From positions 1 to 64,000 of the forward strand of contig NZ_FXZM01000007.1 in assembly GCF_900169175.1 (NCBI RefSeq): DNA of 64,000 nt, given 5' to 3'. Numbering within the stretch: the stretch's first letter is position 1; the number at the start of each line of letters is the position of its first letter. The notes beneath the pieces were generated by a model. It did not search any database, was not told the origin of the DNA, and saw nothing but the letters and a program-made list of their open reading frames with translations. This document shows positions 8,783-17,942 of the stretch, piece by piece. A program made the position numbers and the translations under genes. This DNA comes from Brevibacterium jeotgali (GTDB lineage Bacteria; Actinomycetota; Actinomycetes; Actinomycetales; Brevibacteriaceae).

Positions 8783-10462
8783 ATGACCGCCGCTTCCGCG
8801 GAACCCACCGTCGTCTATCCCGCTCGGCTCGTGCGCACGATGGATCCCGCCGCACCGACCGCGGCGGCCGTCGCCGTCCGCGGCGACCGGTTCCGCGCCG
8901 TGGGGACGGTCGAAGAGCTCATGCAGTACCCGGGTGCCGTGCTCGACGAGCGCTATGCGGAGTCGGTGCTCCTCCCCGGCTTCGTCGAAGCACACTCCCA
9001 CGCCGGCACCGGCAATGTGTGGAAGGGCGTCTACGTGGGGTACGTCGACCGCGTCGACCCCCACGGCGCCCACTGGCCGGGGTGCACGTCGATCGACGAC
9101 GTCGTCTCCCGCCTCCAGGAAGCGGACGCTGCGGCAGAGGACCCCGCAGCACCGCTCATCGCGTGGGGACTCGATCCGATCTACTTCCGGGAGGAGGCGC
9201 TCACGGCCGCCCACCTCGACCGCGTCTCGACGACGCGTCCGCTGTGCGTGAATCACGCGAGCGGACACGCCTACACCGTCAACACCGCCGCCCTCGAACG
9301 CTGCGGCGTGGACGACGACTCCACGACGGAGGGCGTCGGCCGTGGCGCGGACGGCCGGCTCACCGGCGAGCTCCACGAGTTCACTGCGATGGCGCTCGTG
9401 AGCGACATCGCCGCGGGCAACGACCTCCTCAGCGTCGACGCGACGGCCCTGGAGAACTTCGGTCAGAACGCCGTCAACACGGGGACGACGACGGTGACGG
9501 ATCTGGGCTCCAAGCTCCTCATGGACGACGCCGGGGTCGCGCTCTACCGCGACGCGGTGGGTGAGGGGTTCCCCGCCCGCGTCGACGTCTTCCATTTCGC
9601 CGCCGGGGTCGGTCCGGTGTCGAAGACGCTCGCAGAGGACGCGAAGCGCCTGATCACACTGCAGGAGTCGTCGACGGACAGCCTGCGGTTCGGCAACGTC
9701 AAGCTCATGCTCGACGGCACTCTGCAGGGCTTCACCGCCCGGGTCAGGGCACCGGGCTACTACGGCGACCAGTCCAACGGGATCTGGAACGTCACCCCGG
9801 AGGAGTTCCACCGAGCCTTCGAGACCTTCCACATCGCGGGCCTGCTGGTCCACGTCCACTGCAACGGCGACCAGGCCTCGCAGCTCTTCCTCGACACGCT
9901 GGAGCGGATCCTCACCGACCACCCCCGCCCGGACCATCGCCACACGTGCACCCACGCACAGATGGCGACACCGGCGCAGTACCGGCGCATGGCCGCGCTG
10001 GGGGCGTGCGCGAACATCTTCTCCAACCACATCCACCAGTGGGGCGACCAGCACATGGACCTCACGATGGGTCCGGACCGCGCTCGCAGGAACAACGCCG
10101 CCGCGACCGCGACGCGCCTGGGCGTTCCGATCAGCCTGCACTCGGACTCCCCCGTCACACCGCTGGGACCGCTCACCACCGCGATGCACGGCGTCACCCG
10201 CCGCACTCTGACCGGTCGAGTCATGGGCGAGCACGAGCGCATCGACGCGGAGACGGCCCTGACCGCAGTGACGATCGGCGGCGCGTACATGCTCAAGCGG
10301 GACGCAGAGGTCGGATCGATCGAGCCCGGGAAGCTGGCGGACCTCGCCGTGCTCGCGGAGGACCCGCTCGACACCGCGCCCGAGGACTGGGCCGGCATCC
10401 GCATCCTGGGCACCGTCGTCGGCGGGCGCCATTTCGGGAGCAACGTCCAGCGGAACCCGTGA
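8783..10462 (+). CDS. YtcJ-like metal-dependent amidohydrolase
   Basis: A 559-residue amidohydrolase-superfamily enzyme of the YtcJ/AepA type. It would hydrolyse amide or related C-N bonds with one or two active-site metals. Visible features are the N-terminal metal-binding EAHSHAG after LLPGF, a second His region (VHVHCNGDQA), SLHSDSPV near the C-terminal end of the barrel, and the closing beta-sandwich motif GSIEPGKLADLAVL. A GAAGGAG ribosome binding site precedes the ATG. It overlaps the CobW gene by 1 nt (TGATG), so the two are co-translated, and an SSS transporter follows. An imported amide-type substrate is inferred, not shown. Confidence 0.9.
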   Translation: MTAASAEPTVVYPARLVRTMDPAAPTAAAVAVRGDRFRAVGTVEELMQYPGAVLDERYAESVLLPGFVEAHSHAGTGNVWKGVYVGYVDRVDPHGAHWPGCTSIDDVVSRLQEADAAAEDPAAPLIAWGLDPIYFREEALTAAHLDRVSTTRPLCVNHASGHAYTVNTAALERCGVDDDSTTEGVGRGADGRLTGELHEFTAMALVSDIAAGNDLLSVDATALENFGQNAVNTGTTTVTDLGSKLLMDDAGVALYRDAVGEGFPARVDVFHFAAGVGPVSKTLAEDAKRLITLQESSTDSLRFGNVKLMLDGTLQGFTARVRAPGYYGDQSNGIWNVTPEEFHRAFETFHIAGLLVHVHCNGDQASQLFLDTLERILTDHPRPDHRHTCTHAQMATPAQYRRMAALGACANIFSNHIHQWGDQHMDLTMGPDRARRNNAAATATRLGVPISLHSDSPVTPLGPLTTAMHGVTRRTLTGRVMGEHERIDAETALTAVTIGGAYMLKRDAEVGSIEPGKLADLAVLAEDPLDTAPEDWAGIRILGTVVGGRHFGSNVQRNP

Positions 10463-11442
10463 TGCCGGTTCCCCTCACGGTGATCGGCGGATACCTGGGC
10501 TCCGGGAAGACGACCCTCATCAACCGGGTGCTGTCGTCCCCGGATGCGGGCAGGGTGGCTGTCGTCGTCAACGACTTCGGTGACGTGAACATCGACGCCG
10601 CCCTCGTCGCGGCCCGCGGCGCGGACACGCTGGAGCTCACGAACGGCTGCATCTGCTGCCTGGTCACGGACGACGTCCAGCGCACGATGTCGGGCCTCGC
10701 CGCACGCGATGACCTGGAGCACGTCATGTGCGAGGTCAGCGGGATCGGCGACCCCTCGCAGCTGGGGACGTGGCGCACATACCCCGGCTTCCGCCCCGGG
10801 CCGACGATCGTCTGCGCCGACGCTCTCACGACTCCGCGCCGTGCACGCGACGAGTACGTGGGCGACGTGGTCCGCCGCCAGCTCGCGGCCGCAGACATCA
10901 TCCTCGTGACGAAGGGGGACCTGGCGGAGCCGGCGCAGATCGAGGGCACTCAGGACGTGTGTCGGCGGATCAATCCTGGGGCAGACATACAGGTATCGAG
11001 CAGCGGGGATCCCACAGCGGTGTCGGAGGCGATCCGGCGATGGGCCGCTGCCGATGAGGACGTGGGCGCCCGTCCGGACGAGGCGCGGGCCGATCCGCCG
11101 CCTCATGCCGACGTCCACAGCACGGAGACGGTGCGGCTCGCGGTCGGCGTGCCCGCCGAGTCCGTCACATCGGTCCTCACAGCGCACGCTCACCTGCTGG
11201 TGCGCGCCAAGGGGTTCGTGCAGCGAGCAGACGGTGCATGGCTGCAGGTCCACCTCGCCGGCGGCACGGCGACGACCGCTCCGGCCCCTGCGCGCCCGCA
11301 CGCCGAGGTCGTGCTCATCTCCGCCGGCCCGCAGGCCGCGCGCTCCCTCTCGACCGTCGCGCAGGCGCTCCGCACGCTGCCGGCCGACGACACATCGCCG
11401 ACACGGCAGACCGACTCGACGAGGAGACACCCATGGACATGA
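10462..11442 (+). CDS. CobW/G3E-family GTPase metallochaperone
   Basis: A 326-residue P-loop GTPase of the COG0523/CobW type. It has Walker A GGYLGSGKTT, the family's metal-binding CxCC motif in GCICCLV, Walker B-like CEVSGIGDP, the guanine-specificity element TKGD and a C-terminal CobW domain (about 225-290). Such proteins deliver zinc, cobalt or iron to client enzymes. The start shares one base with the amidohydrolase stop codon, which makes that enzyme the obvious candidate client. The 3' end overlaps the DUF3311 gene by 10 nt. The longer open frame upstream is a shadow of the amidohydrolase. Confidence 0.88.
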   Translation: MPVPLTVIGGYLGSGKTTLINRVLSSPDAGRVAVVVNDFGDVNIDAALVAARGADTLELTNGCICCLVTDDVQRTMSGLAARDDLEHVMCEVSGIGDPSQLGTWRTYPGFRPGPTIVCADALTTPRRARDEYVGDVVRRQLAAADIILVTKGDLAEPAQIEGTQDVCRRINPGADIQVSSSGDPTAVSEAIRRWAAADEDVGARPDEARADPPPHADVHSTETVRLAVGVPAESVTSVLTAHAHLLVRAKGFVQRADGAWLQVHLAGGTATTAPAPARPHAEVVLISAGPQAARSLSTVAQALRTLPADDTSPTRQTDSTRRHPWT

Positions 11443-11699
11443 GCTTCCGCGCCCCGACCACGGCGAAGGGGTGGATCAGCATCGGCATCATCGTCCTCGT
11501 CCTGCTCTCGGGCATCTGGCCGGTCATCGCCCTCTTCGACGCGAACACGCTGGCATTCGGCCTCCCCCTCCTCATGGTGTGGTCGATCGCAGTCCTCTTC
11601 ATCACGACCGCAGCGATGGTGGTCATCAACCGGATCACCGGCGACATGGGTGACGTCGACCCTCTGGACGCCGCAGCGGACGCAGGTGAGGAAGCATGA
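11433..11699 (+). CDS. DUF3311 small membrane protein
   Basis: An 88-residue protein with two hydrophobic helices (about 12-36 and 43-68) and a short acidic C-terminus. Size, the central FGLPLLMVWSI segment and position directly before a sodium:solute symporter match the DUF3311 family, which is thought to be an accessory subunit of such symporters. GAGGAGA lies 5 nt before the ATG. It overlaps CobW by 10 nt and the symporter by 4 nt, so it belongs to the same operon. Confidence 0.85.
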   Translation: MDMSFRAPTTAKGWISIGIIVLVLLSGIWPVIALFDANTLAFGLPLLMVWSIAVLFITTAAMVVINRITGDMGDVDPLDAAADAGEEA

Positions 11700-13207
11700 T
11701 GCAGTACATCCCCTTCGTCATCACCGCCGCGTACCTCGTCGTCGCCGTGGTGATCGGCGTGAGCGCCGGTCGCGGCCACAACATGCGGACCGTCGAGGGC
11801 TGGGGCGTGGGCAGTCGCAGCATGGGGCCGGTCGTCGTGTACCTGCTCGTCGCCGCCGGCGGGGTGAGCGCCTACACCTTCATGGGATCGCCGGGATGGG
11901 CTCATGACAAGGGCGTGCCCGCGCTCTACGTCGTCGTGTACCTCGCATTCATGGCGCTCGTCGCCTGGTACATCGGACCGAAGGTGTGGAACTTCGGCCG
12001 CAGGTTCGGCCACGCCACCCAGTCGACCACCATCACGGACCGGTACGAGTCCCCCCTGCTCGGAGGACTCACGTCCCTCGTCGTGTCCGTGGGCGGACTG
12101 GCCTACGCGGTGCTCCAGACGATCGGCTCCGCCTACATCCTCAACGTCATGAGCTTCGGCCTCGTCCCCACCTGGGCGGGCGTCCTCATCACCCTCGCGG
12201 TCATCTCGATCTACCTGTTCCGCAGCGGACTGCGCGCGATCGGCTTCACGAACGCGTTCCAGGGCGCGCTCATGTTCGTCGTGGCGTGGATGGTCGGCCT
12301 GTGGGCGATGAACTGGTTCACGGGAGGGTTCGACGCCACCCCGATCTTCGAGCGCCTGCAGCAGGAAGCCCCGGAGTTCCTCACGCTGCCCGGTGCTCTG
12401 GGCGATATGAACTACGCGTTCTGGACGACGTCGATCCTCATCTCGTTCTTCTCCATCTGGCAGTCGCACTGGGTGTCGTGGATGGGCGCGAAGTCGGCGA
12501 GGAGTCTCAAGCAGGCGACGACGTACCTGCCGCTCTACTACCTGGTGCTCATCCCCATGATCATCGTGGGCTTCATCGGAGTCTTCGAGTACACGGACAT
12601 CGCCGCATCGGATCAGGTCGCCATCCAGATGGCGGTGGACAACATGCCCGTCATCATTGCGGGCCTGCTGGGAGCGGGGACCCTCGCCGCGTCCATGTCG
12701 TCGAGCGAGCCCAATATCCACGCGACGGCCCTGACCTACAGCAAGGACATCCTCCAGCCGGTCTTCAAACTGTCCGACGAGAGGACGGGGAGACTGACCC
12801 GGTGGCTCATCTTCCCGATCATGGGCCTGATCATCGCCCCCATCTCGATCATGGAGCCCGCCAGCCTCGTCTACATCCTGCTGATCGGGTACGGCTTCAC
12901 GGGGCAGGCGTTCCCGATCATGGTGGGGATCTTCTTCTGGCCGCGGGCCACGAAGACCGGAGCGCTCATCGGTCTGGCGGCCGGTTCCATCGTGACGATC
13001 CTCTTCTCCTTCGTGTTCGCGCATCCGCTGGGCATCCACGCCGGAATCTGGGGCTTCGCGGTCAACATCCCGTGCTTCATCGTGTTCTCGCTGCTCACGA
13101 AGCCTGCGTCGCAGGAGACGCTGGCCAGGTACTTCACGACATCGCGGAAGACGAAGACCACGGACGCAGGACCCGCTGCCGACGCGGGGCCCGCACCGAC
13201 CGCCTGA
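11696..13207 (+). CDS. sodium:solute symporter (SSS family)
   Basis: A 503-residue polytopic membrane protein with about 13 predicted helices, starting with ITAAYLVVAVVIGV. It has the SSS core GGLAYAVLQTIGSAY and the GAGTLAASMSSSEPNIHA stretch near the sodium site. The substrate cannot be read from sequence. Co-transcription with an amidohydrolase suggests a small organic amide, peptide-like or ureido compound. Its ATG overlaps the DUF3311 stop by 4 nt. The C-terminus is a soluble Ala/Asp/Thr-rich tail. Confidence 0.92.
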   Translation: MMQYIPFVITAAYLVVAVVIGVSAGRGHNMRTVEGWGVGSRSMGPVVVYLLVAAGGVSAYTFMGSPGWAHDKGVPALYVVVYLAFMALVAWYIGPKVWNFGRRFGHATQSTTITDRYESPLLGGLTSLVVSVGGLAYAVLQTIGSAYILNVMSFGLVPTWAGVLITLAVISIYLFRSGLRAIGFTNAFQGALMFVVAWMVGLWAMNWFTGGFDATPIFERLQQEAPEFLTLPGALGDMNYAFWTTSILISFFSIWQSHWVSWMGAKSARSLKQATTYLPLYYLVLIPMIIVGFIGVFEYTDIAASDQVAIQMAVDNMPVIIAGLLGAGTLAASMSSSEPNIHATALTYSKDILQPVFKLSDERTGRLTRWLIFPIMGLIIAPISIMEPASLVYILLIGYGFTGQAFPIMVGIFFWPRATKTGALIGLAAGSIVTILFSFVFAHPLGIHAGIWGFAVNIPCFIVFSLLTKPASQETLARYFTTSRKTKTTDAGPAADAGPAPTA

Positions 13208-13293
13208 GGCACTCGCGGCCCCGGGGCCCTCAGGAACCGGTCCTCTGCGGACCCGAGGCGAGCCGTGCGGGAGGCGCCGCGCCCGCGCAGCCG

Positions 13294-13884
13294 TCAGTCG
13301 GTGAGGTCGAAGTTGCGGACGTAGGCGTCGCGCAGGGCGTCCCAGCCCACCTCCATCGCGTCCTCACCGACGACCCGCTCGACGTCCTGTCCGTCGAGCA
13401 CCAGCGAGAGGACCGTGAAGCACACGTGCCAGCCTGCCGCCGTCATCGGCACCAGCTCCTGCTGTGCGAAGGTCTGGGTCAGCGCGAGGTGCGTCGACCC
13501 GGTGGATCCCTCGGCAGCCTCGGCGCCGACGTGGGCCTCGGACTCCGAGAGCTCCCACAGCACCTCGCCCATGCCCCAAGCATGGCGCAGGACGGTGCCC
13601 GGCTCGATCTCGATGACCCGGGCCTCGGCCGCGGGTGCGTCGGGGGACTCGTGGGACTGGGCCGGACCGACCTCGGTGAGGGGACGGTCAGGGACGATCG
13701 GCGACCAGCGCGCCAGCAGCTCCGGCTGCGTGAGGTGGTCCCAGACCCGCGACGCAGGAGCATCGATCGTCAGACCCAGCGTCAGCAGCGTCGTCCCGTG
13801 CGACAGCGACTGCGACTCCGCAGACACCGGAAGGGAGGTGAGGGCACCGGTGACGGCGGCAACGGTCTGGTCGGACAGCGGCAT
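13294..13884 (-). CDS. SRPBCC (START-like) domain protein
   Basis: A 196-residue protein with a helix-grip (SRPBCC/AHSA1-type) fold: TIDAPASRVWDHLTQPELLARW, cut here at its typical start, then beta strands and a long C-terminal helix containing GWHVCFTVLSLVLDG. Members bind hydrophobic ligands or act as Hsp90 co-chaperone-like proteins, and a specific ligand is not evident. The ATG at 13884 has AAGGAG 7 nt upstream and is preferred to a longer frame that runs into the divergent promoter region. It is divergent from the SDR gene. Confidence 0.82.
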   Translation of the reverse strand: MPLSDQTVAAVTGALTSLPVSAESQSLSHGTTLLTLGLTIDAPASRVWDHLTQPELLARWSPIVPDRPLTEVGPAQSHESPDAPAAEARVIEIEPGTVLRHAWGMGEVLWELSESEAHVGAEAAEGSTGSTHLALTQTFAQQELVPMTAAGWHVCFTVLSLVLDGQDVERVVGEDAMEVGWDALRDAYVRNFDLTD

Positions 13885-13982
13885 GCGGAACTCCTTCTGT
13901 GCGTGCGCGGGGCGCGTCTTCCGTCCGACCCTATCCGAGCAGCAGGCGCGGGTCCCGTCACTTGAGATCGTCCTCAATTCCG

Positions 13983-14025
13983 TTGACCCGTCGACACAGG
14001 TGTGAAAGATTCTGAACGAACGATA
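13983..14025 (+). promoter_or_regulatory. promoter and candidate GAACG operator of the SDR gene
   Basis: TTGACC (13983-13988), 17 bp, then AAGATT (14006-14011) gives a plausible sigma-70 promoter. GAACGAACGATA (14014-14025) overlaps the expected start site. It is a weak member of the GAACGNNCGTTC element seen at other acyl-CoA genes in the window. Confidence 0.4.
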
Positions 14026-14080
14026 AGAAGTGTGGGACACGCTCCCAGCACTCCATCTGACCCGGCTCGAAGGAGAGAAC

Positions 14081-14836
14081 ATGTCAGCACGTTTCCAGGA
14101 CAAGGTCGCGATCGTCACCGGCGCTTCGCGAGGGATCGGACTGGGGATCGCCCAGCGTCTCGTCGACGAGGGCGCCCGCGTCCTCCTCACCGCCCGCGGC
14201 GAAGACGCGCTCACAGAGGCCGTCGACCAGCTGGGCGGACCCGACAAGGCCATCTACGCCGCAGGGAAGGGCGACAGCGCCGACCACCAGGACGAGGCGA
14301 TCGCCCAGGCGACCGAGGCCTTCGGGCCCGTCGACATCCTCGTGAACAACACCGGGATCAACCCCGTGTACGGCCCCCTCATCGAGATGGAGGACCGTGC
14401 GATCACGAAGCTGTTCGATGTGAACGTCCTCTCGACCATGCAGTGGACCCGCAAGGTCTACGAGGCGTCGATGAAGGAGCGCGGCGGGTCGATCGTGAAC
14501 CTGTCCTCGGTCGCCGCAGTCCGCCAGCCCAACATGATCGGGTTCTACGGCGCGACGAAGTCGATGATCACGCACATCACCAAGCAGTACGCGATGGAGC
14601 TCGGCCCGGACATCCGCGTCAACGCGATCGCACCGGCCGTCGTGAAGACGAAGTTCGCGGAGAAGCTCTACGAGGAGGGTGAGGAGAAGGTCGCGGCGTC
14701 CTACCCCCTCAAGCGGCTCGGCGTCCCCGAGGACATCGCGGCGCTGGCAGCCTTCCTCCTGTCGGACGAGGCCTCGTGGATCACGGGAGAGCTGATCGTC
14801 GCGGACGGCGGTGTGACCCTGGGCGGAGGCGCCTGA
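14081..14836 (+). CDS. short-chain dehydrogenase/reductase (FabG-like)
   Basis: A 251-residue classical SDR. It has the cofactor motif TGASRGIG, NNTG in place of the more common NNAG, the catalytic Ser in VNLSSVAA and the catalytic Tyr-Lys in YGATK, followed by IAPAVVKT. The C-terminus has the family-typical SWITGELIVADGG. It is probably an NAD(P)H-dependent 3-ketoacyl or alcohol oxidoreductase. The ATG at 14081 is preceded by AAGGAG at 6 nt, which is preferred over an in-frame ATG 51 nt upstream. It is monocistronic and followed by a hairpin. Confidence 0.9.
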   Translation: MSARFQDKVAIVTGASRGIGLGIAQRLVDEGARVLLTARGEDALTEAVDQLGGPDKAIYAAGKGDSADHQDEAIAQATEAFGPVDILVNNTGINPVYGPLIEMEDRAITKLFDVNVLSTMQWTRKVYEASMKERGGSIVNLSSVAAVRQPNMIGFYGATKSMITHITKQYAMELGPDIRVNAIAPAVVKTKFAEKLYEEGEEKVAASYPLKRLGVPEDIAALAAFLLSDEASWITGELIVADGGVTLGGGA

Positions 14837-14858
14837 ACGAGTTCCGCTGAAGCACGTG

Positions 14859-14906
14859 CAGGCCGAGGGGCAGGGGAGGCGGGAAGGCCCCCTACCCCTC
14901 GGCCTG
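14859..14906. terminator. bidirectional hairpin terminator
   Basis: An 18-bp stem (14859-14876 with 14889-14906, one mismatch) encloses a 12-nt loop. It lies after the SDR gene and includes the last codons and the stop of the convergent MFS gene at 14892. Confidence 0.8.
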
Positions 14907-16319
14907 TTCCACGATCCGCGCGGCGAACAGGGCGAACGACACCGTGAGAAGCACGGTCGCCAGGGTCGTCCACCCATAGGCGGTCGTCATCGGCAGCAGC
15001 TGAGTCAGCCCCGCGAAGACCGTCGACAGCACGGCGATCCCCAGGCCGATGCCCGTCTGCTGGGCCGTGGCCACCAGCCCGCCGGTCAGCCCCGCCGCCT
15101 CGTCTGGCACCGCAGCCATGACGACGGACACCAACGGTCCCATCATGAGTCCCTGACCCCCGCCGATCAGCACCCCGGCGACCTGGTACCAGACGAAGAA
15201 GTGATCGACCCCCACGAGGGCGACGACGCCCAGCCCGACGAGTCCGACGCCCTGGATCACCGATGCCATGAGCAGCGTCCGCCGCCCGCCGTGCACCGTG
15301 CCGCCCCACCGCACCACGATCCGCGGAGCCAGAGCGGATGCGACGACGAAGGCGAGCGCCAGCGTCGCGGTCGCCAGTCCCGATTCCCAGGGCGCCAGGC
15401 CGTATCCCTGCTGGCTGAGGATCGCGTAGTTGTAGGCGAATCCGCCGATCATCATGAACAGCAGGCAGGCGAGCGCCATCCCGGTGCGCACCGCGGGCTC
15501 CCGCATGACCTCCAGCGGCAGGATCGAGGGCCGCCGCGAGCGCTCCCGCATCAGCGCGTGCAGGGCCAGGAGGCCGAAGCACCCTGCCGAGGCCCCCAGC
15601 AGCCCCGCTGTCCACAGCAGGGGTCCCGGCGGAGACAGCGGGGCGACCAGGTCGATCGCGGCGACATGCGTGAGCCCTGCGATGAGGAGCAGCAGCGCCA
15701 GCGCCACGAGCACGGAGCCGCGGGCGTCGAGTCCCAGCGGCCTCGGCGACCGGGTCTCCGTGAGGTGTCTCGCGCCCACCCACGCGATGACGGAGAGCAC
15801 GCCCACGGAGGCGAATGCGGCCCGCCATCCCAGGTCTGGGCCGAAGGCGCTGTTGACCAGCCCGCCGATCACCTGTCCGGCCACGGTGCCGCTGCCGGCG
15901 AAGACACTGTAGAGCCCCACCGCGCGCAGACGCGCACTCCCCCGGAGGATCGACTGGATGCTCGCGAGCACCTGCGGCGTGGTGACCGCCGCGGCACACC
16001 CCTGCACCAGTCGCGCCGCGACGAGGAACTCCACCGTCGGGGCGCTGGCCGTGAGCAGTGCTGTGATCGCCAGTGCCAGGGTGCCCACGCGGAACATGCG
16101 CCGGCGTCCCCACCGGTCCCCCAGCCGACCGAAGAAGATGAGGCCCGCCGCGAACGTCGCGGAGTACGCCCCGACCACCAGCGACGTGCCGGATTCGGTG
16201 ATCTGCAGCCCCTGCTGGATTCCGGGAGCGGAGATCGCGGCCACGGCGATCGTGTACGTGGCCAGGAACGTGACGACGTAGAGCGGCCAGACGGTGGGGC
16301 GCGCGGACTCCTGCGTCAT
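14892..16319 (-). CDS. MFS transporter, DHA2-like drug exporter
   Basis: A 475-residue inner-membrane protein with about 14 hydrophobic segments, as in the DHA2 (EmrB/QacA) drug:H+ antiporters. The loop 2-3 signature reads GRLGDRWGRRRMF. The region VGAYSATFAAGLIFFGRLGD matches motif A context, and the VAGVLIGGGQGLMMGPLVS segment is typical of the later half. The substrate is unknown. Its last codons form one arm of a terminator hairpin. The 201-bp region upstream (16320-16520) holds no gene and presumably its promoter. Confidence 0.9.
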   Translation of the reverse strand: MTQESARPTVWPLYVVTFLATYTIAVAAISAPGIQQGLQITESGTSLVVGAYSATFAAGLIFFGRLGDRWGRRRMFRVGTLALAITALLTASAPTVEFLVAARLVQGCAAAVTTPQVLASIQSILRGSARLRAVGLYSVFAGSGTVAGQVIGGLVNSAFGPDLGWRAAFASVGVLSVIAWVGARHLTETRSPRPLGLDARGSVLVALALLLLIAGLTHVAAIDLVAPLSPPGPLLWTAGLLGASAGCFGLLALHALMRERSRRPSILPLEVMREPAVRTGMALACLLFMMIGGFAYNYAILSQQGYGLAPWESGLATATLALAFVVASALAPRIVVRWGGTVHGGRRTLLMASVIQGVGLVGLGVVALVGVDHFFVWYQVAGVLIGGGQGLMMGPLVSVVMAAVPDEAAGLTGGLVATAQQTGIGLGIAVLSTVFAGLTQLLPMTTAYGWTTLATVLLTVSFALFAARIVEQAEG

Positions 16320-16520
16320 CGCGTCAGACCACCGTCCACGACGGGCGCGGCACCTGCAGGAACACTACGACTCCTTCGTCGTGGGGATGGGGAACCGTGG
16401 CGCGGCATGCAGCGCGCGGGAGCTGACTCGATCGTTGTCGAACACTCGATAGAATCGGCGTCCCCTCGTCACTCTAGACCACCGCGGCGCTCTCGCACCG
16501 ACTGGTCGGACGTCGTCGTC

Positions 16521-17936
16521 TCACCGATCCGCGAGCGGGCCCCCGGACATCACCAGCGACATCGACGCAGCAGCAGCGACCGCGGCACCGGCGAACAGCA
16601 GCATCATCGACCCGAGCGGGTAGAAGAGTGCCGTCCAGGCGAAACCGGTCGCGAGCCCCATGAAGCGCGCCGTGTTGTGCATGCCGAACGCCAGGGAGTT
16701 CTTCCCCGTCTGCGACAGCGACACGGAGAACGCCGAGAGGCTCTGCCCGGCATTGATCGCGACTCCCATGAGCAGCAGAGCGACGATGATGCCCACCGAC
16801 TGCACGCCGGCGAGCGCGGCGTCCGGACCCCAGTCCATCCACGCGCCCAGGAGCAGCGGGACGGCGATGAGGGCGCTCAGCACAGTGATCGAAGCCTTCC
16901 AGCCGCCCAGCCTCGTCCGCAGTGCGGATGTCAGCCGCGACGACGTCGCCATCGCAGCCGCCATCGCGAAGACGATGACGCCCACCGGGCCGGGCCCCAG
17001 ACGCAGCTCCTGCGCGATCCACAGTGGCAGCGAGGACAGCACGATGCCCATGATGAACATCATCGTCGCCGCCATCGCAGTCGCCCGCGCGTACCTGCGC
17101 TCCAGCAGGGACCGCGGCGGCAGGAGCCGATCCGGTCGCTTCGCCGCGATCACGAGGAAGACCACGCCGCTCACCAGCGCGGCGAGACCGACCACCACAT
17201 CCGGCCCCCAGGCGACGCGCTGACCGACCATCGTGGCGGCCACGACGAAGAGCCCGATCGACAGCATGAGGACGACGACGCCCGGCGCATGGATCGGCAC
17301 CTTGCGCCCCGGGATGTGCGGCACCGTCACGAGCACGGCGACCAGGAGGATCGCGGAGAAGACCCCGGCGAAGCCGAAGACGCCGCGCCATCCGAAGAAC
17401 TGCGCGACGAGGCCGCCCACGGGCGGACCCATCGCCTGGCCCACACCGATCGCGGCCGCCCACGCGGCCAGCGCAGAGGCGCCCTTGGCAGGCCACAGAG
17501 CGGGCAGGGACCTCTGCACACCCGGCGGGAACGTCGCACAGGCGATCCCCTGGACCGCACGCAGCACGATCAGCATCTCGAGGCTCGTCGAGAACACTGC
17601 GGCGAGCTGCGCGACCGACAGCAGGCCCAGCCCCAGCGCGACGACGCGGATGGCGCCCAGGCGGTCGCACAGCCAGCCGGCCAGCGGGACGAAGACGGCC
17701 ATCGCGACGGTGTAGGCGGCGATGCTCAGGACCACACGGCTGTCGGACGCCCCGAAGTCCTCCTTGATCCAGTCCAGCGGCGCGTTGATGATCGTGCCGC
17801 CGACGGTGCCCGCCGTGGTCGTCCCCAAGAGCGCGAGGTACGCCGCCCGCCCCGGCACCCGTGACGGCCCGCGCCCGTCCGCATCGTCCGGAGGGTCGCC
17901 GGGTGCCCCGTCTCCACGTCCCGGCGGTCTGCTCAT
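16521..17936 (-). CDS. MFS transporter
   Basis: A 471-residue polytopic transporter. It starts with a Pro/Gly/Asp-rich cytosolic stretch of about 28 residues, then 12-14 helices. The family loop reads LAGWLCDRLGAIRVV, a degenerate motif A. It is the distal gene of the operon catI-like, catJ-like, family III CoA-transferase, MFS, only 6 nt after the CoA-transferase gene. A role in uptake or efflux of the organic acid handled by that operon is likely, with direction and substrate unknown. Confidence 0.88.
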   Translation of the reverse strand: MSRPPGRGDGAPGDPPDDADGRGPSRVPGRAAYLALLGTTTAGTVGGTIINAPLDWIKEDFGASDSRVVLSIAAYTVAMAVFVPLAGWLCDRLGAIRVVALGLGLLSVAQLAAVFSTSLEMLIVLRAVQGIACATFPPGVQRSLPALWPAKGASALAAWAAAIGVGQAMGPPVGGLVAQFFGWRGVFGFAGVFSAILLVAVLVTVPHIPGRKVPIHAPGVVVLMLSIGLFVVAATMVGQRVAWGPDVVVGLAALVSGVVFLVIAAKRPDRLLPPRSLLERRYARATAMAATMMFIMGIVLSSLPLWIAQELRLGPGPVGVIVFAMAAAMATSSRLTSALRTRLGGWKASITVLSALIAVPLLLGAWMDWGPDAALAGVQSVGIIVALLLMGVAINAGQSLSAFSVSLSQTGKNSLAFGMHNTARFMGLATGFAWTALFYPLGSMMLLFAGAAVAAAASMSLVMSGGPLADR

Positions 17937-17942
17937 GCCGGG

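Noticed and set aside
8684-10432. 582-codon minus-strand open frame
   Set aside because: Antisense of the amidohydrolase, with no recognisable domain.
9760-11430. 556-codon minus-strand open frame
   Set aside because: Antisense of the amidohydrolase and CobW genes. Those two have clear catalytic and Walker motifs on the plus strand.
11986-13965. 659-codon plus-strand open frame
   Set aside because: A frame-shifted shadow of the sodium:solute symporter continuing into the SRPBCC antisense. Low-complexity Arg/His/Pro composition.
14856-17864. 1002-codon plus-strand open frame
   Set aside because: It runs opposite two clear MFS genes and through their intergenic region. The composition is Arg/His/Gln/Pro-rich, typical of an antisense artefact.
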